Positions 53,826 through 62,694 of a DNA stretch of 64,000 nt are shown here, piece after piece. Each line of letters opens with the position of its first letter. Within the stretch, counting starts at the first letter, position 1. Both the position numbers and the translations under genes were made by a program. The stretch covers positions 1 to 64,000 of the forward strand of contig JACAEK010000056.1 in NCBI GenBank assembly GCA_013388895.1. Reading direction: 5' to 3'. This stretch comes from Candidatus Bathyarchaeota archaeon (GTDB lineage: Archaea > Thermoproteota > Bathyarchaeia > Bathyarchaeales > Bathycorpusculaceae). The notes under the pieces were generated by a model. That model was given only the letters and a program-made list of their open reading frames with translations, was not told the DNA's origin and did no database searches.

Positions 53826-54581
53826 ATGTTCACACTCAAAGTAGCTGACGCCAAACTACTAAAAGACATGATAACCAGCATAAGCATACTCGTAGACGAA
53901 GCCACATTCAAAATCGACCCCGACGGCATAAAACTCCGCGCAATGGACCCAAGCCGCGTCGCCATGATAGACTTCGAATGGCCAAAAACCATGTTCGAAG
54001 AATACTCCGCCTCAGAACCAACAAAAATGTGCATAAACATATCCGAACTACTAAAACTACTCAAAAGAACCAGCAAAGACGAAATAGTCGAACTAAACCT
54101 AGACGAAAAAACCGCAAAACTACAACTAAAAATCACAGGCAAATACCAGCGAAGCTTCACAATGCCCACACTCGAAGCCACAGAAGAAGAAGTCCCAACG
54201 CCAAAAGTCACCTTCAACGTCAAAGCCAAAGCTACAACACAAGGGCTAAGCCAAGCAATCGAAGACGCACAACTCGTAAGCGACCACGTCAAAATCGAAG
54301 CAGACCCAGAAAAACTGGTCTTAAACGCATCCGGCGACCTCATGGGCGCCACAATAACACTCCAAAAAGGAAGCGACACACTACTAGACCTAGAAACAAA
54401 AGAGCCCGCAAAAGCCACATTCAGCCTTAGCTACCTAGCCGAAATCATAAAAGCAGCATCAGCAACATCCGACATAGCAACACTCGAATTCTCATCCGAC
54501 ATGCCAATAAAACTAGACTTCCAACAAACAAAAGAAGGAAAACTAACATTCTATTTGGCACCAAGAATCGAAACAGAATAA
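53826..54581 (+). CDS. pcn: PCNA sliding clamp
   Basis: This 251-residue clamp has DEATFKIDPDGIKLRAMDPSRVAMIDFEWP (about 22-51), the classic first-domain signature. TISLQ-like and LAPRIETE ends follow, the latter being the C-terminal tail contacted by PIP-box partners. I chose the ATG at 53826, preceded by AAAGGAG. The gene is strongly A/C-rich. It is followed by priL after 14 bases, so both are in one replication operon. Confidence 0.95.
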   Translation: MFTLKVADAKLLKDMITSISILVDEATFKIDPDGIKLRAMDPSRVAMIDFEWPKTMFEEYSASEPTKMCINISELLKLLKRTSKDEIVELNLDEKTAKLQLKITGKYQRSFTMPTLEATEEEVPTPKVTFNVKAKATTQGLSQAIEDAQLVSDHVKIEADPEKLVLNASGDLMGATITLQKGSDTLLDLETKEPAKATFSLSYLAEIIKAASATSDIATLEFSSDMPIKLDFQQTKEGKLTFYLAPRIETE

Positions 54582-54595
54582 ACAGGAAACACAAA

Positions 54596-55633
54596 ATGCA
54601 AACCGTATTCTCCAAACTAGCCAAGAACGACTATGCAAAATACCCATTCCTAAAAGACGCAACCAAATACGTGAAAACACCCAACCTAAAAATCGAAGAC
54701 CTAGAAGACCCCAGCCTGGAAAAAATCCTAAACCGCGCCGAACAAAGAGTAAAAGACGCAATACTCTACAACACCATCAACAAAACACCACACTTTGACG
54801 AAGACATCGAACTAATGTCATTTCCCATCGCAATAATATTAGCCGTCGCCACCAAAAACGCCTACATCCAAAAAAGATACGCTCTGGCAGAAGCAAAACG
54901 AGCAACCGAGGACCTAAAAAAAGAACCAAAAGAAAAAATCCTCAAAATCGCACAAAACTTCGAATGGAAACTTGACACAACAACGTCAGAAAAAATACCC
55001 GGCGAATTTTCGCTCAAATTCACCGACTACCTCCGCAATATAACACATTTACAAACCAAAGAATGGAAACTCGTTAACCACATCCTGTTAAATGGGAACA
55101 TCCATCTAACAAAAGATGAAACAGCAAGACTGTTACAAGAGGAAATCCGCAAACATATTGAAAAAAGACTAGAAATCAAGGAACTACCGAACTTTCCACC
55201 TAAAATAATTGAAACGGCGGAAAAAATAAAGAAATTAGCTGCGGAAAAAATAGGTAAAGCTGAAATGGAAGGTTTTCCAGAAATCATATCGCAGTCAGCC
55301 TTCCCACCATGCATAAACGCGCTCTATGAGGCAATTTCAAAAGGACGCCACCTCTCACATGTTGGTCGATTCACCTTGACGTCTTTTCTTGTGAACATCG
55401 GCATGTCACCAGACAAAGTGATCGAATTATTCAAGAACTTCTCCGATTACAACGACAGAATGACTCGCTATCAAGTAGAGCATATAGCAGGTGAAAGAGG
55501 TTCTAGAACACACTACAAGCCTCCAAAATGCACTACCTTACAGACACACGGAGTTTGCACAAACTCAGACAAGAGGTGCAAAAAAATCCGTAATCCACTG
55601 GGATATTACAAGAACAAACTTGAGTCATCATAA
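54596..55633 (+). CDS. priL: DNA primase large subunit PriL
   Basis: This 345-residue regulatory primase subunit has an N-terminal helical part (FSKLAKNDYAKYPFLKDATKYV). A C-terminal iron-sulfur domain follows with cysteines at PPCINALYEAISKGRHLSHVGRF (about 239-261) and CTTLQTHGVC...CKKIRNPLGYY (about 311-338). DNA composition switches inside the gene at about 55090 from A/C-rich to normal. The catalytic partner priS is 5.8 kb downstream, beyond the glycan cluster. Confidence 0.95.
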   Translation: MQTVFSKLAKNDYAKYPFLKDATKYVKTPNLKIEDLEDPSLEKILNRAEQRVKDAILYNTINKTPHFDEDIELMSFPIAIILAVATKNAYIQKRYALAEAKRATEDLKKEPKEKILKIAQNFEWKLDTTTSEKIPGEFSLKFTDYLRNITHLQTKEWKLVNHILLNGNIHLTKDETARLLQEEIRKHIEKRLEIKELPNFPPKIIETAEKIKKLAAEKIGKAEMEGFPEIISQSAFPPCINALYEAISKGRHLSHVGRFTLTSFLVNIGMSPDKVIELFKNFSDYNDRMTRYQVEHIAGERGSRTHYKPPKCTTLQTHGVCTNSDKRCKKIRNPLGYYKNKLESS

Positions 55634-55840
55634 TAAACAATCAGTCGCACTGACTTTTCTAGTGGTAGGCTTTATATAGTAAATAAGAGATTACAAAACA
55701 CCATTCATCAAAGGTGTCTGGCAAGTAATGAACTTTCAAGCTTCTACGAAAGGTTCTAGTATAATACGGCAAATTGGAGGCTTGAAACTATAGAAACTCG
55801 TTTTTCCTCAGTTGAAGGAAACAGTGGCATACAATCAGAC

Positions 55841-56539
55841 ATTGGAATAATTCTTCCTACATATTGTGAAGCCGCTAACATAGGTCAACTGATAGACGAG
55901 ATTGAGGGATTAAAGCAGAAAATATGTATTTTAGTTATTGATGATTCGAGTCCAGACGGAACAGCAAACATCGTACGATCTCTCCAGAAGAAATACAGCA
56001 ACATTCTGCTTTCAGTGAGATCGAAGAAATCTGGGCTTGGAACCGCCATAACTTATGGGTTCAAGGCGTTTTTGTCATTAAAAAAACCGCCTAAATATAT
56101 AATCACGATGGATGCTGATTATTCGCATAATCCCAAGGAAATTCCTCAGCTCATAGAATCAATACAGCAAGATTATGACTTGGTTATAGGAAGTAGATAC
56201 TGCCGAGGCGGTGGTGCAAGGAATTGGGGTGTGATACGCCTGATAATAAGCAGAATAGCTAACCTCATTGCTTCTTTTAGAATAGCTGCGCGGATACATG
56301 ATCATACAAGCGGATATCGTTGCTATTCATTTAAGCTTGTCAGAAATATAATAGATGATTTACATAGCCAAACTTACGAGATACAAATCGAGACAATCCG
56401 GCAAGCATCTCTCCAGAAATTCAGGATCAAAGAAGTGCCAATTACCTTTGCCAATCGAAAGAAGGGAAAATCAAAACTAACCTTTAACGAAATAAAAGAT
56501 TTCCTTACGTACATCTTTGGCTTAAAAAGAAAATACTAG
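55841..56539 (+). CDS. Dolichyl-phosphate mannose synthase-like GT2, 5' end unresolved
   Basis: This is a family 2 glycosyltransferase of the DPM1/polyprenyl-phosphate type. Conserved sequence begins IGIILPTYCEAANI (55841) and continues in one frame with ILVIDDSSPDGTA, RSKKSGLGTAITYG, IITMDADYSHNP, VIGSRYCRGGGARNW, SGYRCYSFKL and NRKKGKSKL, ending at 56539. The frame is open back to 55760 but offers no ATG, GTG or TTG before the conserved part; the first is GTG 56015, inside the domain. The true start is therefore non-standard, or a base has been lost or gained near 55830. The family transfers mannose from GDP-mannose to a lipid phosphate. Confidence 0.8.
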   Translation: MGIILPTYCEAANIGQLIDEIEGLKQKICILVIDDSSPDGTANIVRSLQKKYSNILLSVRSKKSGLGTAITYGFKAFLSLKKPPKYIITMDADYSHNPKEIPQLIESIQQDYDLVIGSRYCRGGGARNWGVIRLIISRIANLIASFRIAARIHDHTSGYRCYSFKLVRNIIDDLHSQTYEIQIETIRQASLQKFRIKEVPITFANRKKGKSKLTFNEIKDFLTYIFGLKRKY

Positions 56540-56596
56540 CACCATCGATGGTCTGTTGCACACAAAACTAATCATAGTTCTTGGCGTTGATGATCT

Positions 56597-58207
56597 GTGG
56601 AAAAGATGCAGAGACTAAGGATGCTGTCATTGGAAGACTTGGAAACGTGGCTAAGTCAAAAACTCGCTAAGCGTGACCGCAGTGAAATCATTTTATATCT
56701 TTCGATAATCACTTATGTTGTTGTTTTTTCAAGTCTTACAATCGTAAGACATTACGCTTTCAAAACACGCGCGTGGGATTTAGGCATTTTTACGCAATCA
56801 TTATGGACAACATCATTTGCTGGTAGATTTTTTTACCACACATGTGAACTTATGGTTAATCCTAGTGGTAGCTTTTTTGGGGTTCATTTCAGTCCTATAT
56901 TGTTTTTTGTTTTGCCTTTTTACCGAATCTTTCCTACAGTCGAGACGTTGTTGATCATTCAAGCATTAGTTTTGTCTTCGGCTGCCATCCCAATCTATAA
57001 ACTTGCGAAAGAATACATTGGTTATAGAGTCGTAAGTTTGATCTTTGCGCTTACTTATCTTGCCTATCCGGCAACTCAATATGTGAATTGGTACGATTTT
57101 CATGTACAGATTTTCTTACCGCTTTTCTTTAGCTTCGCAATCTATTATCTCTTTAAGGAAAGATGGCCAAAATACTTCTTGTTTATTTTTTTTGCTCTTA
57201 TGTGCGAAGAACATGTAGCAATTATCACTTTTTTCGTCGGCATATACGTAGCCTGGAAATACAGAGAACAGATTATCTCTGCAGTAAGACGAAAGGGACC
57301 AGTTGAGAGAAAGTTATTCGTTCCATTTATCACCATGGTCATTTCTGTGATTTGGTACTGGTTTACATTGTGGCAGCGAAACACGTTCTTTCCCACGAAT
57401 CCTGCAGCGCTCGAAGTCTTCTTGGGGTCAGCGAATTTCACTATTTTGGGGGCGAAGAATCCGTTGGAAATACCTTTGCTGATTGTGTTGAGACCATTGA
57501 ATGCCCTGCAAGCATTAGCATACGACGGTCATTTGAAACTTCTATATTTATTCGTTCTTTTTGGGCCATTGGCATTGTTTTCGTTTAAGGCATCTTCTCT
57601 GTTGATACCTACCATTTCATGGTTTGGATTTTCCTTGATTTCCCAGACGCTGGCACATCACGTTTTGGGGCATCAGTATGAAACCTATGTTATTGCCTTC
57701 ATATCTGCTGCTGCGATATTTGGATTGAGAAAGACTTTTTTGAAAAAGCAAGGTTTGAAAGATATCAGTGGGTCATTGAAGAAACTCGTTGTGTGTAGCT
57801 TTATTTTTTTAGTTACAATCAGTCCGCTTTCTCCTTTAATAACAACACTATTTCCGGGTTATGCCTCCATCCAGATTGGAGAGCATGAAAGATTGTTATA
57901 TGAGGTCCTAGCTCTAATTCCGACAAATGCCTCTATTCTTACGCAAGACAATATTTTTCCACACGTTTCGCATAGGGTTGAAGCCTATGTTGTACCATAC
58001 ATCTTTTTGGACAGCGGAATTCGTGAATTAGCGATAGATTTTGTATCTCAAACAATGGACAAAGTTGAATTCATACTTGTGGATAATAAAACAGATCCAA
58101 CTTCAACGTCACTTATTCATTCACTATTAGAAACTAAACCTCCCCAATTTACGTTAATCGTCACCGAAGACAACAATACTATACTTCTTTACCAGCGCAA
58201 AACTTGA
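56597..58207 (+). CDS. DUF2079 multi-pass membrane protein
   Basis: This protein of about 536 residues has ten or so membrane helices. It contains the DUF2079 segment RHYAFKTRAWDLGIFTQSLWTT (about 47-68) and GVHFSPILFFVLPFYRIFPT. The MCEEHVAIITFFVGIY and AHHVLGHQYETYVI stretches are also typical. The family resembles GT-C membrane glycosyltransferases that use lipid-linked sugars. It sits within a glycosyltransferase cluster, so a role in surface glycan assembly is plausible. The start is GTG. Confidence 0.88.
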   Translation: MEKMQRLRMLSLEDLETWLSQKLAKRDRSEIILYLSIITYVVVFSSLTIVRHYAFKTRAWDLGIFTQSLWTTSFAGRFFYHTCELMVNPSGSFFGVHFSPILFFVLPFYRIFPTVETLLIIQALVLSSAAIPIYKLAKEYIGYRVVSLIFALTYLAYPATQYVNWYDFHVQIFLPLFFSFAIYYLFKERWPKYFLFIFFALMCEEHVAIITFFVGIYVAWKYREQIISAVRRKGPVERKLFVPFITMVISVIWYWFTLWQRNTFFPTNPAALEVFLGSANFTILGAKNPLEIPLLIVLRPLNALQALAYDGHLKLLYLFVLFGPLALFSFKASSLLIPTISWFGFSLISQTLAHHVLGHQYETYVIAFISAAAIFGLRKTFLKKQGLKDISGSLKKLVVCSFIFLVTISPLSPLITTLFPGYASIQIGEHERLLYEVLALIPTNASILTQDNIFPHVSHRVEAYVVPYIFLDSGIRELAIDFVSQTMDKVEFILVDNKTDPTSTSLIHSLLETKPPQFTLIVTEDNNTILLYQRKT

Positions 58208-58401
58208 CAAAAGCGAGTTTTCACGAATCAAGAGCAAGATTCAAACTAAAAGAAATTTCTAAATGGTCAAAGTTTTTAAGTTTAAAATAGACCATTCCGT
58301 GTTGAAGAAATCGAGATGACTTTGTTAGAAACATCATTCAAAAGACGAATGCGATAATTATTATACTGCGTTATTGATAAAGATTGCAGCAAGGGAAGCA
58401 A

Positions 58402-59556
58402 ATGAATATTGCCATCGCGCATCACAGCCTAAACATTCCTGGAGGGGCTGAACGACTCTGTATAGCTACTATCGAAGCCTTGCTGAGGAAGAACCACGAA
58501 GTCACTCTAATAACGGTTGAAAAAACCGACTGGCAGACTGTTACGAAAAATTTCGGTGAAATAAAACTGCCTGAAAGAGAAGTCTACTTGACGACAAGCA
58601 AAATTTCAAAACATTTGTCGAACGTGTCTATAGCATCCGCATATTTCATGAGCTATCTTGCTCAGCTCTTAATCAGCCGAGGACAAAAAAAATATGATTT
58701 ATTATTGAACACGTTTGGTGACATCGTGAACTCAATCGCAGACATTACATATGTTCATTTTCCACTTCGTGCAGCAGGTCAACTTTCTCAAATTCCGGCT
58801 TTCTCAAACAAGCCAATGTGGCGATTTGTTGCGCCCTTATATGGAAAGTTGATGAGAGGACTTGACCTAGTTTCACCAGGAATACTCCTGACTAATTCCA
58901 AGTTTATGCGAGAAGTGATAAAACGTTTTCTTAATCGTAACTCGCTTGTAGTATATCCACCTGTTGACGTGGAACCTTTTTCATCAAAATGTTACAAAAA
59001 CCGAAAAAACGGATGTACTGTTGTAGTTGTCGCCAGCTATACTCCCAAAAGGCATTTGGAACAAGTTCCATTGATAGCAAAACATGCAAAATCTGCAAGG
59101 TTCGTGATCATGGGAAAAGCAGACAAATATTCTTTACCGATCTTGAGAAGATTGAAGAAGGAAATAAAAGAACTAGATGTAGAAAACCGCGTGTCGCTGT
59201 TGCAAAACGTACCTTTCAACAAGCTATTGGACGTGTTTTCACGATCAGAAGTCTATCTGCATGTGATGCCATTCGACCACTTTGGAATTTCGGTTGTTGA
59301 GGCAATGGCATCTGGATGCGTTCCTGTAGTGCACCGTTCTGGCGGTCCTTGGTCGGACATACTTGGCTGCCAACAAGGAAGGTATGGTTATTCATATGAC
59401 ACTGCGGAAGAAGCAGGGGAATTAATTGATATGCTGGTCGCTGACGAAAATCTCAGAATTGAAATAGCCTCTAGAGCCATAGTCAGAGCAAAGAAATTTG
59501 AGAAAAATGCTTTCATGAATAGAATAGCCGAGGTTGTTGAGAAAGTTGCAGCATAA
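58402..59556 (+). CDS. GT4 family glycosyltransferase
   Basis: This 384-residue GT-B glycosyltransferase starts NIAIAHHSLNIPGGAERLCIATIEAL (about 1-27). It has the C-terminal nucleotide-sugar part VVVASYTPKRHLEQVPLIAK (about 210-229) and HVMPFDHFGISVVEAMASGCVPVVHRSGGPWSDI (about 294-327), with the E-x7-E motif. I chose the ATG at 58402. It overlaps the next gene by 23 bases. Confidence 0.9.
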   Translation: MNIAIAHHSLNIPGGAERLCIATIEALLRKNHEVTLITVEKTDWQTVTKNFGEIKLPEREVYLTTSKISKHLSNVSIASAYFMSYLAQLLISRGQKKYDLLLNTFGDIVNSIADITYVHFPLRAAGQLSQIPAFSNKPMWRFVAPLYGKLMRGLDLVSPGILLTNSKFMREVIKRFLNRNSLVVYPPVDVEPFSSKCYKNRKNGCTVVVVASYTPKRHLEQVPLIAKHAKSARFVIMGKADKYSLPILRRLKKEIKELDVENRVSLLQNVPFNKLLDVFSRSEVYLHVMPFDHFGISVVEAMASGCVPVVHRSGGPWSDILGCQQGRYGYSYDTAEEAGELIDMLVADENLRIEIASRAIVRAKKFEKNAFMNRIAEVVEKVAA

Positions 59557-60307
59557 GAAAGAAGCGTGCATATCCACAATTGTGCCAACGCTAAATGAGG
59601 AGAGAAATATTCAGCTTCTTCTTGAATCTATAAGACATCAATCTCTAGATTCTGAAACATTAGTGGTCGATGCAAAAAGCAAAGATAGAACCGTGGCGGT
59701 TGCGCACAAATATGGAGCCAAAACTATTATTTTGCCTGGACATGGCGAGTTTATCTCACGAAATATAGGTGCAAAAGAGGCTAAAGGTACTCTCTTAGTT
59801 TTTACATGCGCAGACATAATTTTTCCAAAAGAGCTATTCATCAGAGTCATAAACAAATTTGAGAAAAACCCGCAAATCATAGCACTTACTGGTCCTGGAT
59901 ATGCATATGATGCGCCTTTATTTGGCAAAATAGAATATATCGTCTACAATCTTCTACGATACTTCTTTGCAAAGCTTCCAAAGTCACTGAAGAGGTTTTC
60001 AACAAGCACCAACTTTCTGGTCGTTCGAAAGGATTATTTTGAAAAGACTGGAGGATTCGCTGTTGATGATATAAATGCAGATGGTCTTATGGGTCGAACG
60101 CTACTGAGTATGGGCGAGGTAGCATTTTCTCTGGATACGTACTTCTATTTATCAGCAAGACGCATGAAAAATATGGGTTTCCTAAATTTCAACAAGCATT
60201 ACCTATATGCGCTTGAAAACTTTTTCTTCTCTTTTTCCGACACCAGCACATTGAAATCCATAAAAAATCGCTCGAGGAAAAAACATCGGAAAATGCGCGA
60301 GGTCTAG
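59534..60307 (+). CDS. GT2 family glycosyltransferase
   Basis: This family 2 glycosyltransferase of about 257 residues has CISTIVPTLNEERNIQLLLESI (about 12-33), TLVVDAKSKDRT, and HGEFISRNIGAKEAKGTLLVFTCADI (about 70-95), where the usual DxD is ADI. The C-terminal TSTNFLVVRKDYFEKTGGF follows. The start is TTG inside the end of the GT4 gene, with another TTG at 59546 possible. It is presumed to add sugars to surface glycan. Confidence 0.85.
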   Translation: MLRKLQHKKEACISTIVPTLNEERNIQLLLESIRHQSLDSETLVVDAKSKDRTVAVAHKYGAKTIILPGHGEFISRNIGAKEAKGTLLVFTCADIIFPKELFIRVINKFEKNPQIIALTGPGYAYDAPLFGKIEYIVYNLLRYFFAKLPKSLKRFSTSTNFLVVRKDYFEKTGGFAVDDINADGLMGRTLLSMGEVAFSLDTYFYLSARRMKNMGFLNFNKHYLYALENFFFSFSDTSTLKSIKNRSRKKHRKMREV

Positions 60308-60315
60308 CTGAATTT

Positions 60316-61299
60316 CTAACTTACTGCTAAAACCTCTTTTTCGTTCGCACACATCATTTCTATCCAAGAATAGGTTTTGGACAGTCCTTCCTCAAGAGTG
60401 ACTTTGGGTTCCCAGCCGAGAACTTTTTTGGTGAGGCTTATATCAGCGTTCCTTCCTCTCACTCCTTGAGGAGCGGACATATCGTGGGTTTTCGTTACTC
60501 TCTTCCCAGAGATTTTTATAATCATGTCTGCAAGTTCATCTATCGTCACTAATCTTTCTGAGCCGATGTTTAGTGGTCTGTCAAAATTCGAGTCCATAAG
60601 CATGATTGTTCCTCTGACAGCATCATCAATATAACAGTAGCTTCTTGTTTGCTTCCCATCTCCCCACACGCTGATAGATCCTGGATCGTCAGCCATCACT
60701 ACCTTTCTACAGAGTGCTGCAGGAGACTTTTCTCTTCCTCCCTTGTATGTTCCTTCGGGGCCATAGATATTGTGATATCTTGCAATTCTCACGTTTAATC
60801 CATAATCATGCTGATACGCTTCGCACATTTTTTCAGAGTAAAGTTTTTCCCATCCATAAAAGTTGTCTGGGTCTGCAGGATAAGCATCTTCCTCTTTCAG
60901 TCCTTTTATGTTTGGGTCATTTTGTCGGTAAGTTGGATAGATACAAGCTGAACTACTGAAAAAGTATCTGTTAACAGCGTTCTGTCTAGATGCCTCTAAC
61001 ATATTTGCGTTTATTAAAACGTTATCATGCATCACGTCAGCGCCTACTGAAGTGATGAAGCCTATGCCGCCCATGTTAGCGGCAAGATTAAAAACTGCAT
61101 CAACATTTTTCGTGACAGTTAGACAGTTTTCAAACTCTCGTAGGTCAAGTGTCAGTTTTTCATTGCAGTATGTCTCTTGAATATAGTCATCAAATTTCGT
61201 GTCAACAATTCTGACGAATTTGCCTAGACGGTATAGTTCCCTTCCTAAATGACTGCCGATGAAACCGCCACCACCTGTTATTAGTATTCGATTCATCAT
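60316..61299 (-). CDS. GDP-mannose 3,5-epimerase-like SDR sugar epimerase
   Basis: This extended SDR protein of about 327 residues has NAD-binding RILITGGGGFIGSHLGREL (about 3-21) and FNLAANMGGIGFI (about 69-81). The SSSACIYPTY segment (about 115) is followed by YGWEKLYSEKMCEAY (the YxxxK pair, about 148-162). YHNIYGPEGTYKGGREKSPAALCRK and GVRGRNADISL are also present. The MGGIGFI, ACIYP, TYKGGREK-PAA and GVRGRN blocks match GDP-mannose 3,5-epimerase, the enzyme known from plants and some bacteria that makes GDP-galactose. Two adjacent ATGs (61299, 61296) follow GGTG. It is opposite in strand to the rest of the glycan cluster. Confidence 0.85.
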   Translation of the reverse strand: MMNRILITGGGGFIGSHLGRELYRLGKFVRIVDTKFDDYIQETYCNEKLTLDLREFENCLTVTKNVDAVFNLAANMGGIGFITSVGADVMHDNVLINANMLEASRQNAVNRYFFSSSACIYPTYRQNDPNIKGLKEEDAYPADPDNFYGWEKLYSEKMCEAYQHDYGLNVRIARYHNIYGPEGTYKGGREKSPAALCRKVVMADDPGSISVWGDGKQTRSYCYIDDAVRGTIMLMDSNFDRPLNIGSERLVTIDELADMIIKISGKRVTKTHDMSAPQGVRGRNADISLTKKVLGWEPKVTLEEGLSKTYSWIEMMCANEKEVLAVS

Positions 61300-61431
61300 T
61301 GTCACCGTTATTTCTGAATTTGGGAATAATTTTCGGCTTGATATAAAAAACTTGCTATACATTTAGCGTAATATGAGTATCTTTGTAATAAGCTAAGGAG
61401 AGCCTAAAATACTTTGTCGTGGAATTATGTC

Positions 61432-62694
61432 ATGAGTAAAATGCCTAATCTCGCAGAGGATTTCGTAAAAAAAATGTTTCTTAAATACTACAGTGAATGC
61501 TTTGACCAGGTTTGTATTCCCAATTTGTTCAAAAAACGAGAGTTCGGCGGTTTGCTTTCTAAAGAGAGAATCATGATTCGACACAGAAAAATTGAAACCG
61601 CCGCTGAACTTCAAGAGTTCCTATGTTCAATAATTCCTTCAGACGTCTATTTTTCAAGTGCCTATTATGAGCAGCCAGACGCTCCTGAAATGAATTCTAA
61701 GGGTTGGTTTGGTGCTGACCTGATTTTCGATGTTGACGCAGACCATTTGTCTACGCCGTGTGACAAGATTCACGACGATTGGATCTGCAGCAAGTGCGGT
61801 TTTGCTGGTAAAGGTATCTCTCCAGAGAAATGTCCCGTCTGCAATAGTGAAAAGTTTGACGTGAAGACGTGGCCTTGCGAACTGTGCGTAAATGCCGCCA
61901 AAGAAGAAATAATCAAGCTTTTGGAAATGTTAAAAAGTGATTTTGGATTTTCTGACAAAGAAGTTCACGTATTCTTCTCTGGACATCGTGGTTATCACAT
62001 ACATGTGGAGGATGATTCAATTAGGACTCTCGATTCAGTGGCTCGCAAAGAAATTGTTGACTATGTCTGTGGCTTAGGTCTTACTGTTGCGTTTGGGCGG
62101 TCACGTTACAATGATTCAGACGCGTTAAACTTGTTAAGAACTCTGCGGTTAAGTAATTACGGTTGGCGTGGGCGAATTGCGCAAGGTGTATACAACTTTA
62201 TTTCAAATGCGGCACGGGAAGATTATCAAAACATAGGGTTGAAAAAGAATTTTGTTGAAGCAATTCTGGCAAATAGGAACATGATTCTGAAGAATTGGAG
62301 AGAAAAAGGGACGTTGCCCTTAATTAAAGGAGTAGGTGTTAAGAATTGGAGTAAAATAGCTGAACATTGCGCAAGAGTGCAATCTGCTAATGTGGATACC
62401 GTAGTTACAACTGATATCCATCGTTTGATTAGACTAGCAGGCACGTTGCATGGTAAAACAGCATTGAAAAAAATGGAATTCCAGCCGTCGGAAATTGAGG
62501 ATTTTGACCCCTTTAAGGATGCGATAGCCTTTAAGGATGGCTCCACTAGTGTTCTGGTTCACAGTGCGCCCGAGTTCAGGTTAGGAGACATAACGTTTGG
62601 TCCCTACAAGAGTGAAAAAGTGGAATTGCCGACTGCAGCGGCTCTGTTACTTGTGTGTAAAAACAGGGCAGAGGTGGTAAGCGATGGTATATAG
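61432..62694 (+). CDS. priS: DNA primase catalytic subunit PriS
   Basis: This 420-residue archaeo-eukaryotic primase has a catalytic DLIFDVDADH (about 99-108), a zinc segment CSKCGFAGKGISPEKCPVC (about 120-138), HVFFSGHRGYHIHVEDDS (about 179-196) and TDIHRLIRLAGTLHGKTALKK (about 322-342). It synthesises RNA/DNA primers with PriL. I chose the ATG at 61432. It overlaps the GINS gene by 11 bases, so both are co-expressed. Confidence 0.95.
   Translation: MSKMPNLAEDFVKKMFLKYYSECFDQVCIPNLFKKREFGGLLSKERIMIRHRKIETAAELQEFLCSIIPSDVYFSSAYYEQPDAPEMNSKGWFGADLIFDVDADHLSTPCDKIHDDWICSKCGFAGKGISPEKCPVCNSEKFDVKTWPCELCVNAAKEEIIKLLEMLKSDFGFSDKEVHVFFSGHRGYHIHVEDDSIRTLDSVARKEIVDYVCGLGLTVAFGRSRYNDSDALNLLRTLRLSNYGWRGRIAQGVYNFISNAAREDYQNIGLKKNFVEAILANRNMILKNWREKGTLPLIKGVGVKNWSKIAEHCARVQSANVDTVVTTDIHRLIRLAGTLHGKTALKKMEFQPSEIEDFDPFKDAIAFKDGSTSVLVHSAPEFRLGDITFGPYKSEKVELPTAAALLLVCKNRAEVVSDGI

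Noticed and set aside
53789-54418. Minus-strand 209-codon frame over PCNA
   Set aside because: It is antisense to an unmistakable PCNA gene and kept open by the biased composition.
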